From: Tenacibaculum finnmarkense genomovar ulcerans
GTDB taxonomy: Bacteria; Bacteroidota; Bacteroidia; Flavobacteriales; Flavobacteriaceae
Length of the DNA: 64,000 nucleotides
Reading direction: 5' to 3'
Assembly: GCF_900239495.1 (NCBI RefSeq)
Contig: NZ_OENE01000019.1
Span: forward strand, 33,516 to 97,515
Of the stretch, positions 1 to 7,491 are shown piece by piece (position 1 is the first letter of the stretch; every line of letters starts with the position of its first letter). The notes beneath the pieces are model-generated. The model searched no databases and was not told where the DNA came from. It saw only the letters and a list, made by a program, of their open reading frames with translations. Made by a program: the position numbers and the translations under genes.

Positions 1-232
1 CAATACGTTTAATCGTTTTATTAGCTGTATCTGAGTTATTATAAACAATAACATCATTGTGTTTATAGGAATTGGTAGTTTTATTTACGAAAACTATACT
101 ACCAATTGTCATAGTAGGTAACATTGATCTTGATGATACAATAAAATAGTCAATTAAAAGTAATTTTACAGTAACCATTAAAATTACTATTAATAGTAAG
201 GACTCTTTATAATATTTTTTTATTAAGTTCAT
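1..232 (-). CDS. lepB: Signal peptidase I (S26 family), N-terminal part, cut by window edge
   Basis: The first 77 residues are readable, starting from an ATG at 230-232. A cytoplasmic N-terminus is followed by one hydrophobic segment (about residues 11-32). Then comes the SxSMxPT active-site box with the presumed nucleophile Ser36, a DVIVY strand, and IKRI near residue 74-77, which in this family carries the general-base lysine. Signal peptidase I cleaves signal peptides on the outer face of the inner membrane. The start lies directly against the stop of the OmpA-like gene, so this is the last visible gene of the exported-peptide cassette. Its place there suggests a dedicated rather than housekeeping peptidase, which is inference. 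The C-terminal half is not in the window. Confidence 0.85.
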   Translation of the reverse strand, partial: MNLIKKYYKESLLLIVILMVTVKLLLIDYFIVSSRSMLPTMTIGSIVFVNKTTNSYKHNDVIVYNNSDTANKTIKRI

Positions 233-1255
233 TTAATTTAATTTTATAATTTCACAAACGGTAGGTTTTCTATTATGATTTGCGGTACTAAAACTCCACT
301 TTTTTTTATAAGTTGTTTTAACGGCAATACGGTTTTTATTAATACCATTAGCAACTAAATAAGTTATTGCTAACTTAATTTTCTTTTTATTTGCTTGCTT
401 ATAATATTTAATAACGTGAATATTTCTTACACTGTTTGGCATATTTCCACCATAATTATAAGCAAATAATTTTATTTTAAGTTTAGGGAATTTAAGCATA
501 AGCTTACTGAGTAAGTACAACATTTTTCTAGAGGTTGGTCTTATTGCTATTACTCGCTTCCAAGTATCACGATCGTCTAAAGTGTATCGTATTTTAGTAT
601 CTAATGCACGTTTAATTTTTGTGTTAAAGAATAATTTTTCAAAATCTTTAACTTCTTCTGCTGTTACTATTCTCGATATACTATCAAGCGCTTCTTGTTT
701 TAGCTTAAATTCTTTATTTTTTTTATCTTTATCGTATAAAATATTTTCACTTAAGTTTACAAAGTCATTGTAGTTAAGTATTCTAGTTTTATTTTTTTTT
801 ATCTTGGTTATTGGTTTTAGTACAGTCTTGTTTTTTAGTAAAGACTTTTTAGTAATAAGTTTACATATAATATCTACTCGTCTATTTTCTTTACGTTGCT
901 TATTAGCACTACTCGTATTTTTTACGATATCTAATTCACCTTTATATTTTAAGTTAAAGGGTAAATTCTTACTAAAATATTCAAGACTAATTTTTTTGGT
1001 GTTAGTAGCTCTTTTTTTAGATAAAATTAGGTTGTAATTACTACTTGCATTATCATCACAATACCCTATAAAAGTGATGTGTTTAATTTTTTGTTTATTT
1101 GCTTCTATGAAGTTTAATAACTTTTTTTTCTCTGTAGTTTTAATTTCATCTGAATCAATATTAAAATATACCTTATGAGTAATGGTAGTTTTTTGTGCTA
1201 CCAAAGTTATTGGGCATAGAAATAAAATTATTGTATATATAATTTGTTTATTCAT
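233..1255 (-). CDS. OmpA-family periplasmic/outer-membrane protein, possibly two OmpA-like domains
   Basis: This 340-residue protein has a signal peptide (residues 1-20, ending before QKTT). An OmpA/MotB-type peptidoglycan-binding domain follows at about 25-132: a VYFNIDSDEI strand, the helix with LSKKRA, and the closing KENRRVDI motif. A lysine-rich linker leads to a second region (about 215-340) with the same order of a residue-counting helix, a KIKLFAY strand and an ALxYLxxNGI helix; this may be a degenerate second OmpA-like domain. It has no N-terminal beta barrel. The ATG start overlaps the end of the upstream lipoprotein gene by 8 bp, and lepB follows without a gap. It probably ties the cassette's envelope machinery to the cell wall. 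Confidence 0.72.
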   Translation of the reverse strand: MNKQIIYTIILFLCPITLVAQKTTITHKVYFNIDSDEIKTTEKKKLLNFIEANKQKIKHITFIGYCDDNASSNYNLILSKKRATNTKKISLEYFSKNLPFNLKYKGELDIVKNTSSANKQRKENRRVDIICKLITKKSLLKNKTVLKPITKIKKNKTRILNYNDFVNLSENILYDKDKKNKEFKLKQEALDSISRIVTAEEVKDFEKLFFNTKIKRALDTKIRYTLDDRDTWKRVIAIRPTSRKMLYLLSKLMLKFPKLKIKLFAYNYGGNMPNSVRNIHVIKYYKQANKKKIKLAITYLVANGINKNRIAVKTTYKKKWSFSTANHNRKPTVCEIIKLN

Positions 1256-1724
1256 TATTTAAAAAATTATAAACTTCGGGTACTTTAGTATCCGAAATAT
1301 TAAAAAAATTGATTACTTCACTATTTACAAAATGTATTAAAAGGGGTTTTGATACACTTGTTTGATAATCATATATACTAGATTCATTGTCAAAAAGTTT
1401 CTTATGTTTTAAATTTTTTATTTGATGCTTAAATACAGATTCTTCTTCTAAACCGATTAAGATTACAGTTAGGTTAGTGGGTTTGGTTTTTGCAAGTATA
1501 TTAAGATTTAGTTTTGTACTAAGGCAAGTATTACATTCATTTACAGGTAACACATAAAACATATTGTTTTTTAGGTCTGTTGTTTTTATGTTGTGAATAT
1601 CAGTTAAATACCTAGTAAATTGTTTTGTATATTTATATTTTTTTTGAGGTGAAGTACAGGCTGTCATAAATAAACAGCTACTCCACAATAAAACTCCCTT
1701 CAAGAATATTATTTTTTTTATCAA
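1248..1724 (-). CDS. Lipoprotein with thioredoxin-like CxxC motif, unknown function
   Basis: This 158-residue protein has a signal sequence ending in a lipobox-like FMTAC, with the lipidated Cys near residue 23. A PVNECNTC segment (around residue 60) places a CxxC after a beta strand, and LTVILIGLEEESVF and KPLLIHFVN resemble the later strands of a thioredoxin-like fold. A reducing or peptide-handling role outside the inner membrane is possible; this is inference. The start is TTG (1722-1724). No ATG would preserve the signal peptide, and the gene overlaps the upstream gene by 47 bp. It belongs to the exported-peptide cassette. Confidence 0.6.
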   Translation of the reverse strand: MIKKIIFLKGVLLWSSCLFMTACTSPQKKYKYTKQFTRYLTDIHNIKTTDLKNNMFYVLPVNECNTCLSTKLNLNILAKTKPTNLTVILIGLEEESVFKHQIKNLKHKKLFDNESSIYDYQTSVSKPLLIHFVNSEVINFFNISDTKVPEVYNFLNNE

Positions 1725-2142
1725 ATTCTTTTAATTTTCTTTTTGTTTTAATAACTAGTTTGTAATAATGTTTTCTCTTTTCTTTAGCAACAAAGCTTCC
1801 ATATTGTTTATTCCAAGATTGGAATTTTTGAAAGTTTAAAGTTTCTCCACTTTTTAAGTCAAAAATAGATGTACGAGCAAAACTTACCAGTTTATCATCG
1901 ATATAGAGAAAATAACCCCAATGTTTTTTATTTGCAGAAACATTTCCCTTATTACCAATAGTTACATAAGGTATAATTCGAGTACCAAGTTTTACAATAG
2001 AATCGATACCTATTAATTTGTGTATATATAAATCTGTTTTTTTTACTTTAGAGTTTATAACTACCTCGTCAAGAGTAATAGGCTTTAACTGTGCATTTGC
2101 CAACCCGAAGAATAATAATGCTATAATTAGTGATAATTTCAT
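1678..2142 (-). CDS. Small exported protein of unknown function
   Basis: The 154-residue protein begins with a clear signal peptide (MKLSLIIALLFFGLANA, then QLKP). The mature start ITLDEVVINS resembles the short strand at the N-terminal edge of TonB-linked carboxypeptidase-like domains, but no such domain or barrel follows. The rest is basic and strand-rich (WGYFLYIDDKLVSFA; HYYKLVIKTKRK). I do not recognise a family. The start codon ATG overlaps the stop of the preceding propeller gene by 4 bp, so the two are translationally coupled. It is the third gene of the cassette. Confidence 0.6.
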   Translation of the reverse strand: MKLSLIIALLFFGLANAQLKPITLDEVVINSKVKKTDLYIHKLIGIDSIVKLGTRIIPYVTIGNKGNVSANKKHWGYFLYIDDKLVSFARTSIFDLKSGETLNFQKFQSWNKQYGSFVAKEKRKHYYKLVIKTKRKLKEFDKKNNILEGSFIVE

Positions 2143-3299
2143 TGTTCTATTTTTAATTTGTATTTGCTTAACTTATTTTTGGTAGTTAAAATAAAACCAT
2201 CTGAAGTACCAAGCATTTGTTTATAATTTTTAGGCATTCTATATTCGCCTACATAATTAAAATTTGCATCTAAAAAAATTAAATACTTTTTTCTATTAAA
2301 ACTATTATTATAGAGTCCATTTTTTTTGAAAGGTTTTTGCTCATCAAAATAAACTCTTGAATATATCTTTAATTTTTTATGATAAAAAACTTTTCCATAA
2401 TACGCTGTTGAATACATCAATTTTTTATTTATTTCAATATTATCAGCATCATGTAATTTTAAGGGATGTTTAATTTTTTTGGAATATTTACTTGTGAAAT
2501 TTACATTTTTAATAAATATACTACGCAAATATACTTGTATTTTGTGGTTTACTGGATAGGAGACAATTACTGTATCTCCTTTAAAAAGCACCTCTTTATT
2601 CGACAATGTATTACTTCCGAAAGTGAAAGCACCTCTTGTACCGTAAACTCCTTTAGGAGAAGCATATTTAGCAACCCATCTACGTAATTTTACATCATAT
2701 ACCCCAATCCTTTTAGTTTTTTCAAACCCTTCTAACAAGTGAGAGTCATAAGGGGTTAAGCCTACATGAAACTGTTTTTTTACTTCATCGTATTTTAATG
2801 TATTAAAATCTATATTAAAATTAACATCATTAAAATTAATCATTAAATTAATCTTGTTGAAAAAAAAATTAGTTGTTTTAAAATTTATTTTTCCTAATGG
2901 GTATTCATAACGAGTATCTGCTTTAATATTAAAAATAATAAGTTTTTCTGGATTAGATTGTAAAATAGCTATTGAATCTTTATTAATTGGTACTATTGCA
3001 TTTAAAAATCCATAAATAGAGTCTTTTATTTTTCTTATTTTATTTTTATTAAAATTGTAATAATATATTTTGTTTTTTTTAGCAAAATATAACAAACTGT
3101 CTTGATGAAAATACGTTGTATTTGACTTAAATAAATCAAGATTTGTGCTTATTGATGAACTATCTATAATTGTAACATTATTAGAGTTTGTATTAGCAGG
3201 CAAGACAGGGGTGTTTTCTTTTTTAAATGTTGAGTCTGTACAAGAATAAAATAAAAAAGAGATCACTACCAGCACTTGAAGTTTAAAAATATAAAGCAA
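2139..3299 (-). CDS. Beta-propeller-type lipoprotein (DUF4221 / BF3164-like)
   Basis: This 386-residue protein has a hydrophobic signal ending in LFYSC, a lipobox with Cys near residue 20. The body is a series of short alternating strands with repeated aromatic-Asp-Ser turns (DSLLYFAKKNKIYYYNF, KDSIAILQSN, LIIFNIKADTRY). This is the pattern of six-bladed propeller lipoproteins of Bacteroidota (DUF4221 or BF3164 type), which often lie next to genes for very small exported peptides. The family assignment is from pattern and context, not a search. The start is TTG at 3297-3299: the frame opens after an in-frame TAA and contains no ATG before the signal peptide. That start codon sits inside a perfect palindrome (3293-3324). 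Confidence 0.55.
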   Translation of the reverse strand: MLYIFKLQVLVVISFLFYSCTDSTFKKENTPVLPANTNSNNVTIIDSSSISTNLDLFKSNTTYFHQDSLLYFAKKNKIYYYNFNKNKIRKIKDSIYGFLNAIVPINKDSIAILQSNPEKLIIFNIKADTRYEYPLGKINFKTTNFFFNKINLMINFNDVNFNIDFNTLKYDEVKKQFHVGLTPYDSHLLEGFEKTKRIGVYDVKLRRWVAKYASPKGVYGTRGAFTFGSNTLSNKEVLFKGDTVIVSYPVNHKIQVYLRSIFIKNVNFTSKYSKKIKHPLKLHDADNIEINKKLMYSTAYYGKVFYHKKLKIYSRVYFDEQKPFKKNGLYNNSFNRKKYLIFLDANFNYVGEYRMPKNYKQMLGTSDGFILTTKNKLSKYKLKIEQ

Positions 3300-3324
3300 G
3301 TTGATATTAATATCAACTTGCTTT
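3293..3324 (-). terminator. Perfect 32-bp palindrome: attenuator or internal terminator after the peptide gene
   Basis: Sixteen bases from 3293 are exactly complementary to the next sixteen (half-site AAAGCAAGTTGATATT). On the minus strand the hairpin is followed by ATATTTTT, as in an intrinsic terminator, and it lies about 32 nt after the stop of the 66-residue peptide gene. It also contains the TTG start of the downstream lipoprotein. It could terminate most transcripts so that the peptide is made in excess, or sequester the start codon. Confidence 0.6.
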
Positions 3325-3356
3325 CTGTGATAAAAAAGTTATCTCTCGGCATGTGC

Positions 3357-3557
3357 TTATCTTGTTCCTATACAAGTACTGTGCCACCATGAACCCCTAC
3401 AATAACCTCTTTGAGTCTGATGATTCTCTATCCATTCACCTGTTCCTCTGTTAAAGTCCCATCCTGCAACTCCTGCATCAACTTTTTCAGGTTTCATGAA
3501 ATAAGCGCAAACTACCAACACAGAAATGTATGTTGCTTTTTTAATTAAATTATTCAT
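3357..3557 (-). CDS. Small exported Trp-rich peptide with two cysteines
   Basis: The 66-residue precursor starts at ATG 3555-3557. A TTG six codons upstream is open but would lie in the -7 element. Residues 1-28 form a signal peptide with a basic head (NNLIKK), a hydrophobic core and a VDA cleavage site. The predicted mature peptide has 38 residues, with four Trp (33, 42, 57, 58), several Gly and Arg, and a C-terminal Cys pair (53 and 62) around RGSWWHST that could form a disulfide. I know no named family for it. The layout resembles NVEALA-type small exported proteins of Bacteroidota, which also neighbour propeller lipoproteins. It could be a bacteriocin-like, signalling or surface peptide; all of these are inference. 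Confidence 0.6.
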   Translation of the reverse strand: MNNLIKKATYISVLVVCAYFMKPEKVDAGVAGWDFNRGTGEWIENHQTQRGYCRGSWWHSTCIGTR

Positions 3558-3572
3558 AGTATAAATTTTTTT

Positions 3573-3580
3573 CAAACATA
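3573..3580 (-). promoter_or_regulatory. Candidate Bacteroidota promoter -7 element for the peptide gene
   Basis: The minus strand reads TATGTTTG, an exact match to the TAnnTTTG consensus, 15-16 nt before the ATG at 3557. A TTG occurs upstream but with only 15 nt spacing, shorter than usual. The site implies a short leader and supports ATG 3557 over the TTG at 3575. Confidence 0.4.
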
Positions 3581-3697
3581 AGTGTTTTTTTATATCAAAA
3601 GAAAAATCAGTTTTTAGTAGTATTTAAATAGTTGTAATTCAGTGTTTTTTAGTTTAAAAGAAGTTAAATAACTTATACTTTTAACACTTTTTATATT

Positions 3698-3730
3698 AAA
3701 ACGCAATCATTAATTTGATTGCGTTTTTTT
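3698..3730 (+). terminator. Hairpin with plus-strand T-run in a divergent intergenic region
   Basis: A 12-bp stem (3698-3709 with 3716-3727, core ACGCAATCA) with a 6-base loop is followed by T7 on the plus strand. It looks like an intrinsic terminator, yet the flanking genes diverge, so no known coding transcript ends here. It could end a short plus-strand RNA from about 3580-3700, or act in the leader of the gene at 3777. Confidence 0.5.
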
Positions 3731-3776
3731 GTTTCTGATTTTATAAAAATCGAAACTCTTTACTTATTTTTGACAA

Positions 3777-4313
3777 ATGAAATATCATAAATTTAATTTT
3801 TTTAAACATACCTATTGCGAATTCGAATCAAAAGAAATGACTTTTTTTGATGATAAAACGCCACATTATAAAAGTAAATCAGGCAGTTTGTATTTTTATG
3901 CCGATAACGGCGTGTATCGATATTCAAATCATTGGGGAAGAGTGGCAAATTGCCGATGGAAAATTCAAGGAATAGAAGTGTATAAAAGTCAAGATTATTA
4001 TGTGGGTTTTGCTACTTGGAACGATTTTTATCCGTTAAATAATTCCGATAAAGTGTATTATTTACAGGTAAATTATACAAGTAAACAAGCTAATATTCAG
4101 CGTTTAAAAACCCAAGATAAAAGTGATTACTTTTTAATGACTTCTGAATTAGCACATCAGCGTTTAAAACAAATTCAAACTTTATTTAAAGAATATAAAT
4201 GGGCGGCTTATTTTGAGCAAGATATTGATGTTTTAAGAAAGATAATGATCAATAAATTAATAACAAGCACTAAAACAATTCAAGAATTAAAAAGGGAGTT
4301 AAAAGCACTTTAA
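3777..4313 (+). CDS. Conserved hypothetical protein, probably cytoplasmic
   Basis: The 178-residue protein starts at ATG 3777 with no signal peptide or membrane segment. The N-terminal two thirds is strand-rich with many aromatic residues (GVYRYSNHWGRVANCRW near residue 45-62; YVGFATWNDF); the last 50 residues are helical and charged. The SNHWGRVANCRW motif recurs in short Flavobacteriaceae proteins of unknown role, as far as I recall. It is a monocistronic gene facing the next gene on the minus strand. Confidence 0.6.
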   Translation: MKYHKFNFFKHTYCEFESKEMTFFDDKTPHYKSKSGSLYFYADNGVYRYSNHWGRVANCRWKIQGIEVYKSQDYYVGFATWNDFYPLNNSDKVYYLQVNYTSKQANIQRLKTQDKSDYFLMTSELAHQRLKQIQTLFKEYKWAAYFEQDIDVLRKIMINKLITSTKTIQELKRELKAL

Positions 4314-4324
4314 AATTTTTAAAA

Positions 4325-4774
4325 TTATTTTTTTGCATAAATTTTATTAACCCCTAAATTAAAACCTAAGCGAAAATCATTGTCTGTTCCAAGCCTATGA
4401 ATGGCAACTTTACCTAAAGGAATTTTACCAAATTCACTATAAGTAATAGGCTGATTGTTTAAATATAATTCGCCTTTAAATAATTTTTTAGTCGTATAAA
4501 TATTCTTAGTTTTAATATTATTATTAGTGTATTGATAGGCATTTATAGACAAAATATGATTGCTATTGGTGTAGCTACAATAAATGCCGTGAATATCCCA
4601 AAAAAGATAGTGATTTGTTGTTTGTAACTCTCTTTCGGGCTTGCCTAAAATAGCAACTAAAGTGGTGTAATTTGTAGGAAAAGTAATAGGTGTTTCATTG
4701 ATGGTAATAAAATCAATATCACATTTAATAATTATTTTTTCAGCTTTTTTCTTTTTAAAAAAGTTAAATTTCAT
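4325..4774 (-). CDS. Hypothetical protein
   Basis: This 149-residue protein starts with a lysine-rich stretch (MKFNFFKKKKAEK) and has no clear signal peptide. Inside are a LVAILGKPERE segment (about 43-53) followed by LFWDIHGIYCSYT, suggesting an alpha/beta domain that compares a computed value; the second half is strand-rich with a Gly-Lys-Val turn. I do not recognise the family. It ends 12 bp from the convergent gene at 3777-4313, and both are AT-rich at the same level as the chromosome. Confidence 0.5.
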   Translation of the reverse strand: MKFNFFKKKKAEKIIIKCDIDFITINETPITFPTNYTTLVAILGKPERELQTTNHYLFWDIHGIYCSYTNSNHILSINAYQYTNNNIKTKNIYTTKKLFKGELYLNNQPITYSEFGKIPLGKVAIHRLGTDNDFRLGFNLGVNKIYAKK

Positions 4775-4904
4775 AGGCCGTTTTTAGTTTAGCAAATATT
4801 TTTTAAGAAGTAAATGGCGAATTTAAAGAATAAAATTTAACTTTTAAGTAAGTTTGTGTGGCATCTAATCAAAGAAAATATTTTAACCGTATTAAATAAA
4901 AAAA

Positions 4905-5213
4905 ATGAGTGTTACAAGAAATATTAAATGCCCAAAATGTGGGTTGTTTAATACCGATAAAGAGTATTGCGAAAACTGTAATACCTTAATTTCTGATAAA
5001 AAAAAGCGTGCCTTAAAAAAAGAAGCCTTAAAAAAAATACAGGTAGCAGAAGCGAAACAAAAAATAGCGAATCCGAACTTGGCAGAACGTTTAAAAAAGC
5101 ATCCCTTTTTTTTATACAAAATACTCGGTTGGGTTTTGTATTCGGCTTTTTTATTAGTGAGTATTATAGGTGCAGGACTGGCTTGGTTTATAGCAATGCT
5201 TGCGGCTGGTTAA
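4905..5213 (+). CDS. Small zinc-ribbon membrane protein
   Basis: Of 102 residues, the first 28 hold two knuckles, CPKC and CENC, typical of a zinc ribbon. A basic helical linker rich in Lys and Ala follows (residues 30-65), and a C-terminal membrane helix (about 73-98, VLYSAFLLVSIIGAGLAWF). The ribbon would face the cytoplasm. Function is unknown; such proteins may act as membrane-anchored adaptors. The next gene starts 1 bp after the stop, indicating an operon. Confidence 0.65.
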   Translation: MSVTRNIKCPKCGLFNTDKEYCENCNTLISDKKKRALKKEALKKIQVAEAKQKIANPNLAERLKKHPFFLYKILGWVLYSAFLLVSIIGAGLAWFIAMLAAG

Positions 5214-5214
5214 C

Positions 5215-5580
5215 ATGAAAAAAATTAGCTATATCTACGCTGTTTTTTCATTTTTTTTAGGAACAGCAATTTATATTGCTCAAAAAATGAGCTTTAAACT
5301 TCCTCGAATTGTTCAATTTTATGTGAATGATTTTTTAATTATGCCAATAGTATTAACCATTAGTTTGGTCGTTTTAAGATGGAGTAAAAACAACAAAAAC
5401 TATCAAATTCCACTTTGGATTATTTTATATAGCTGTAGTTTTTACGCTTTTTTGTACGAATATATATTGCCGAATTTTTACCAAAGATATACCGCCGACT
5501 GTATAGATGTTCTTTTATATTTTATAGGCGGTTTTATCTTTTTTATCCTTCAGAAAATACCCGATAAAAAGTGGTTTTAA
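5215..5580 (+). CDS. Small four-helix membrane protein
   Basis: The start is taken at ATG 5215, one base after the upstream stop, giving 121 residues; an in-frame TTG at 5200 lies inside the previous gene. Four hydrophobic segments are visible (about 5-22, 40-58, 67-87, 96-113). The motif VNDFLIMPIVLTISLVVLR resembles short Bacteroidota proteins annotated without good support as magnesium-citrate transporters. I would call it a small membrane protein of unknown function. Its last 4 bp overlap the convergent AAA+ gene. Confidence 0.6.
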   Translation: MKKISYIYAVFSFFLGTAIYIAQKMSFKLPRIVQFYVNDFLIMPIVLTISLVVLRWSKNNKNYQIPLWIILYSCSFYAFLYEYILPNFYQRYTADCIDVLLYFIGGFIFFILQKIPDKKWF

Positions 5581-6299
5581 TGAAGAACCTTATTTTTTTG
5601 TTTTTCAAATTGAATAATATTGTTTTTTACTTGCTGATAAACAATATCTTTTACCTCGGCGTATGATATATTATAGCTTCGTTTTATTGTGTTTATATTT
5701 GTAGGGAATTGCGCTAAAATAGCATCGTAATAGGCGTCAATTTTTTTCTTTTTAGGCAACTTGTATTTTAATTTTAACTGAAAACGTCTTAATAAAGCAC
5801 TGTCAATAATAGCAATATGATTTGTTGCGGCAATAAGCATAGCGGTATCGGCTAAATTATCAATTTGCTGAATTAAAGTGTTTACCAAGCGCTTCATTTC
5901 GCCAGAATCTTTTGCGTCGTAATCTCTCATTTTACCGATAAAATCAAATTCATCGATAAATAAAATGGCATCTTCATAAGAGGCTTCCCTAAATATTTCA
6001 GAAATATTTTTACCTGTTTCTCCTAGTTTAGACGATACAAAACCACCTAAATTAAGGGTAATTACTTTTTTATTTAACGCCTTACCAATGGCATTTGCCG
6101 TAGCTGTTTTTCCGCAACCTGTATGCCCGTGTAAAATTATTTTATTATCAACAGGAATATTATATTTATCAAGCGCCTCCATATAGCTAAACTCCTCAAT
6201 TAATTGATGTATGCTATTTTTTACTTTTTTACTTAAATGAAGTTCATCGAGCGATAAGACTTCTTTTTTAGCTTTTAAAGTTGTTTTATGGTAGGTCAT
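5577..6299 (-). CDS. Stand-alone AAA+ ATPase
   Basis: The 240-residue protein is a single AAA+ module. It has Walker A GHTGCGKT (about residue 57-64), Walker B ILFIDEFDF (about 110-118), sensor 1 AATNH and a second arginine region SALLRRF, followed by a short helical lid. It resembles the ATPase core of FtsH or spastin-like proteins but has no protease, substrate-binding or membrane domain. It probably remodels a protein partner; the partner is not evident nearby. It is transcribed convergently with the membrane-protein pair. No frameshift is visible, so the short form seems genuine. Confidence 0.8.
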   Translation of the reverse strand: MTYHKTTLKAKKEVLSLDELHLSKKVKNSIHQLIEEFSYMEALDKYNIPVDNKIILHGHTGCGKTATANAIGKALNKKVITLNLGGFVSSKLGETGKNISEIFREASYEDAILFIDEFDFIGKMRDYDAKDSGEMKRLVNTLIQQIDNLADTAMLIAATNHIAIIDSALLRRFQLKLKYKLPKKKKIDAYYDAILAQFPTNINTIKRSYNISYAEVKDIVYQQVKNNIIQFEKQKNKVLH

Positions 6300-6574
6300 T
6301 TTTACTTTTTGGTAAAGGTAAATATTAATTTATCAAAATCAAATTAACTTAAAAAAATGCGGTTTTATCCACCGAAAAAACTAGCTGAAAAACAAATTAA
6401 ATTGCCGATTATAAAAATTGATGATTCTCTGTAAAAAAATGAATGCTAAAAGCATAATTTTTGTATTTTTAGCCTGTAATTAAGTAAGATAAAACACTAT
6501 AAATTACAATACGTTTTTACGTAGGTAAACGATAAAATAGCACCGTTAAATAACGAATAATTTCCCAAAAACAA

Positions 6575-7402
6575 ATGGAATTAAACCTAACAAGACCAAT
6601 TATATTTTTTGATTTAGAAACCACCGGAATCAATATTGCAAAAGATAGAGTGGTAGAAATAGCCATCTTAAAAGTGTTTCCAAATGGAAACAAAGAAAGT
6701 AAAACATGGTTGGTAAATCCTGAAATGCCAATACCCGAAGCATCAACAGAAATTCATGGAATTACCAATGAAAAAGTAGCAAATGAGCCTACTTTTAAAG
6801 CGTTATCTGTAGGTATTAACCAAATGATTGAAGGATGTGATTTAGCAGGTTTTAATTCAAATAGGTTTGATATTCCTGTCTTAGCCGAAGAATTAATGCG
6901 TGCTGGCATTGATTTTGATATGACTGACCGTAAGGCAGTAGATGTGCAAGTAATTTTTCATAAAAAAGAACAACGTACTTTAAGTGCTGGGTATCAATTT
7001 TATTGTGGTCAAGAATTAGTTGGAGCGCATGGTGCCGAGGCTGATACTAATGCGACTTACGAAATTTTATTAGCCCAGTTAGACAAATATGACGATATTG
7101 AAAATACTGTAGATGCGTTAAGTGAATATTCAACACATGGTAAACGTGCCGATTTTGCTGGTTTTATTTTGGTAAATGATAAAGATCAAGAGATTTTTTC
7201 TTTCGGAAAATATAAAGGGCGTACTGTTGAAGAAGTTTTTAAAGAAAACCCAGGCTATAATTCATGGATTCAAAATGCTGATTTTCCATTGTACACCAAA
7301 AAAGTATTGCGTGAAATTAAAGCCCGTATGGTAGTGCCAAAAAAACCACTGAGCGACACCGAAAAATTACAAGCACTGCAACAAAAATTTAATTTAAGAT
7401 AG
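6575..7402 (+). CDS. DEDD-family 3'-5' exonuclease (DNA polymerase III epsilon-like)
   Basis: The 275-residue protein opens with the ExoI motif FFDLETTG (Asp13, Glu15). It continues with a FNSNRFDIPVL ExoII segment and the ExoIII region HGAEADTNATYE, where His and Asp complete the DEDDh set. After about residue 200 a second small domain begins (FSFGKYKGRTVEEVF..YNSWI), which matches the DUF3820-type extension found on such exonucleases. It is not fused to a polymerase and so probably acts in DNA repair or nucleic-acid turnover rather than as replicative proofreader. It is a single gene with a 275-bp AT-rich upstream region. Confidence 0.85.
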   Translation: MELNLTRPIIFFDLETTGINIAKDRVVEIAILKVFPNGNKESKTWLVNPEMPIPEASTEIHGITNEKVANEPTFKALSVGINQMIEGCDLAGFNSNRFDIPVLAEELMRAGIDFDMTDRKAVDVQVIFHKKEQRTLSAGYQFYCGQELVGAHGAEADTNATYEILLAQLDKYDDIENTVDALSEYSTHGKRADFAGFILVNDKDQEIFSFGKYKGRTVEEVFKENPGYNSWIQNADFPLYTKKVLREIKARMVVPKKPLSDTEKLQALQQKFNLR

Positions 7403-7491
7403 TTTTAATAAGTATGCCTTTTTATTTAAGATAGAGTAAGATTAATAATCATTATAATGTCTGTTTTAGAAGGTATTAAAATCAAGAAAAA

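Noticed and set aside
6357..6434. A 25-codon open frame in the gap before the exonuclease gene
   Set aside because: It is short, has no recognisable feature and no promoter or coupled neighbour; chance in AT-rich DNA is enough.
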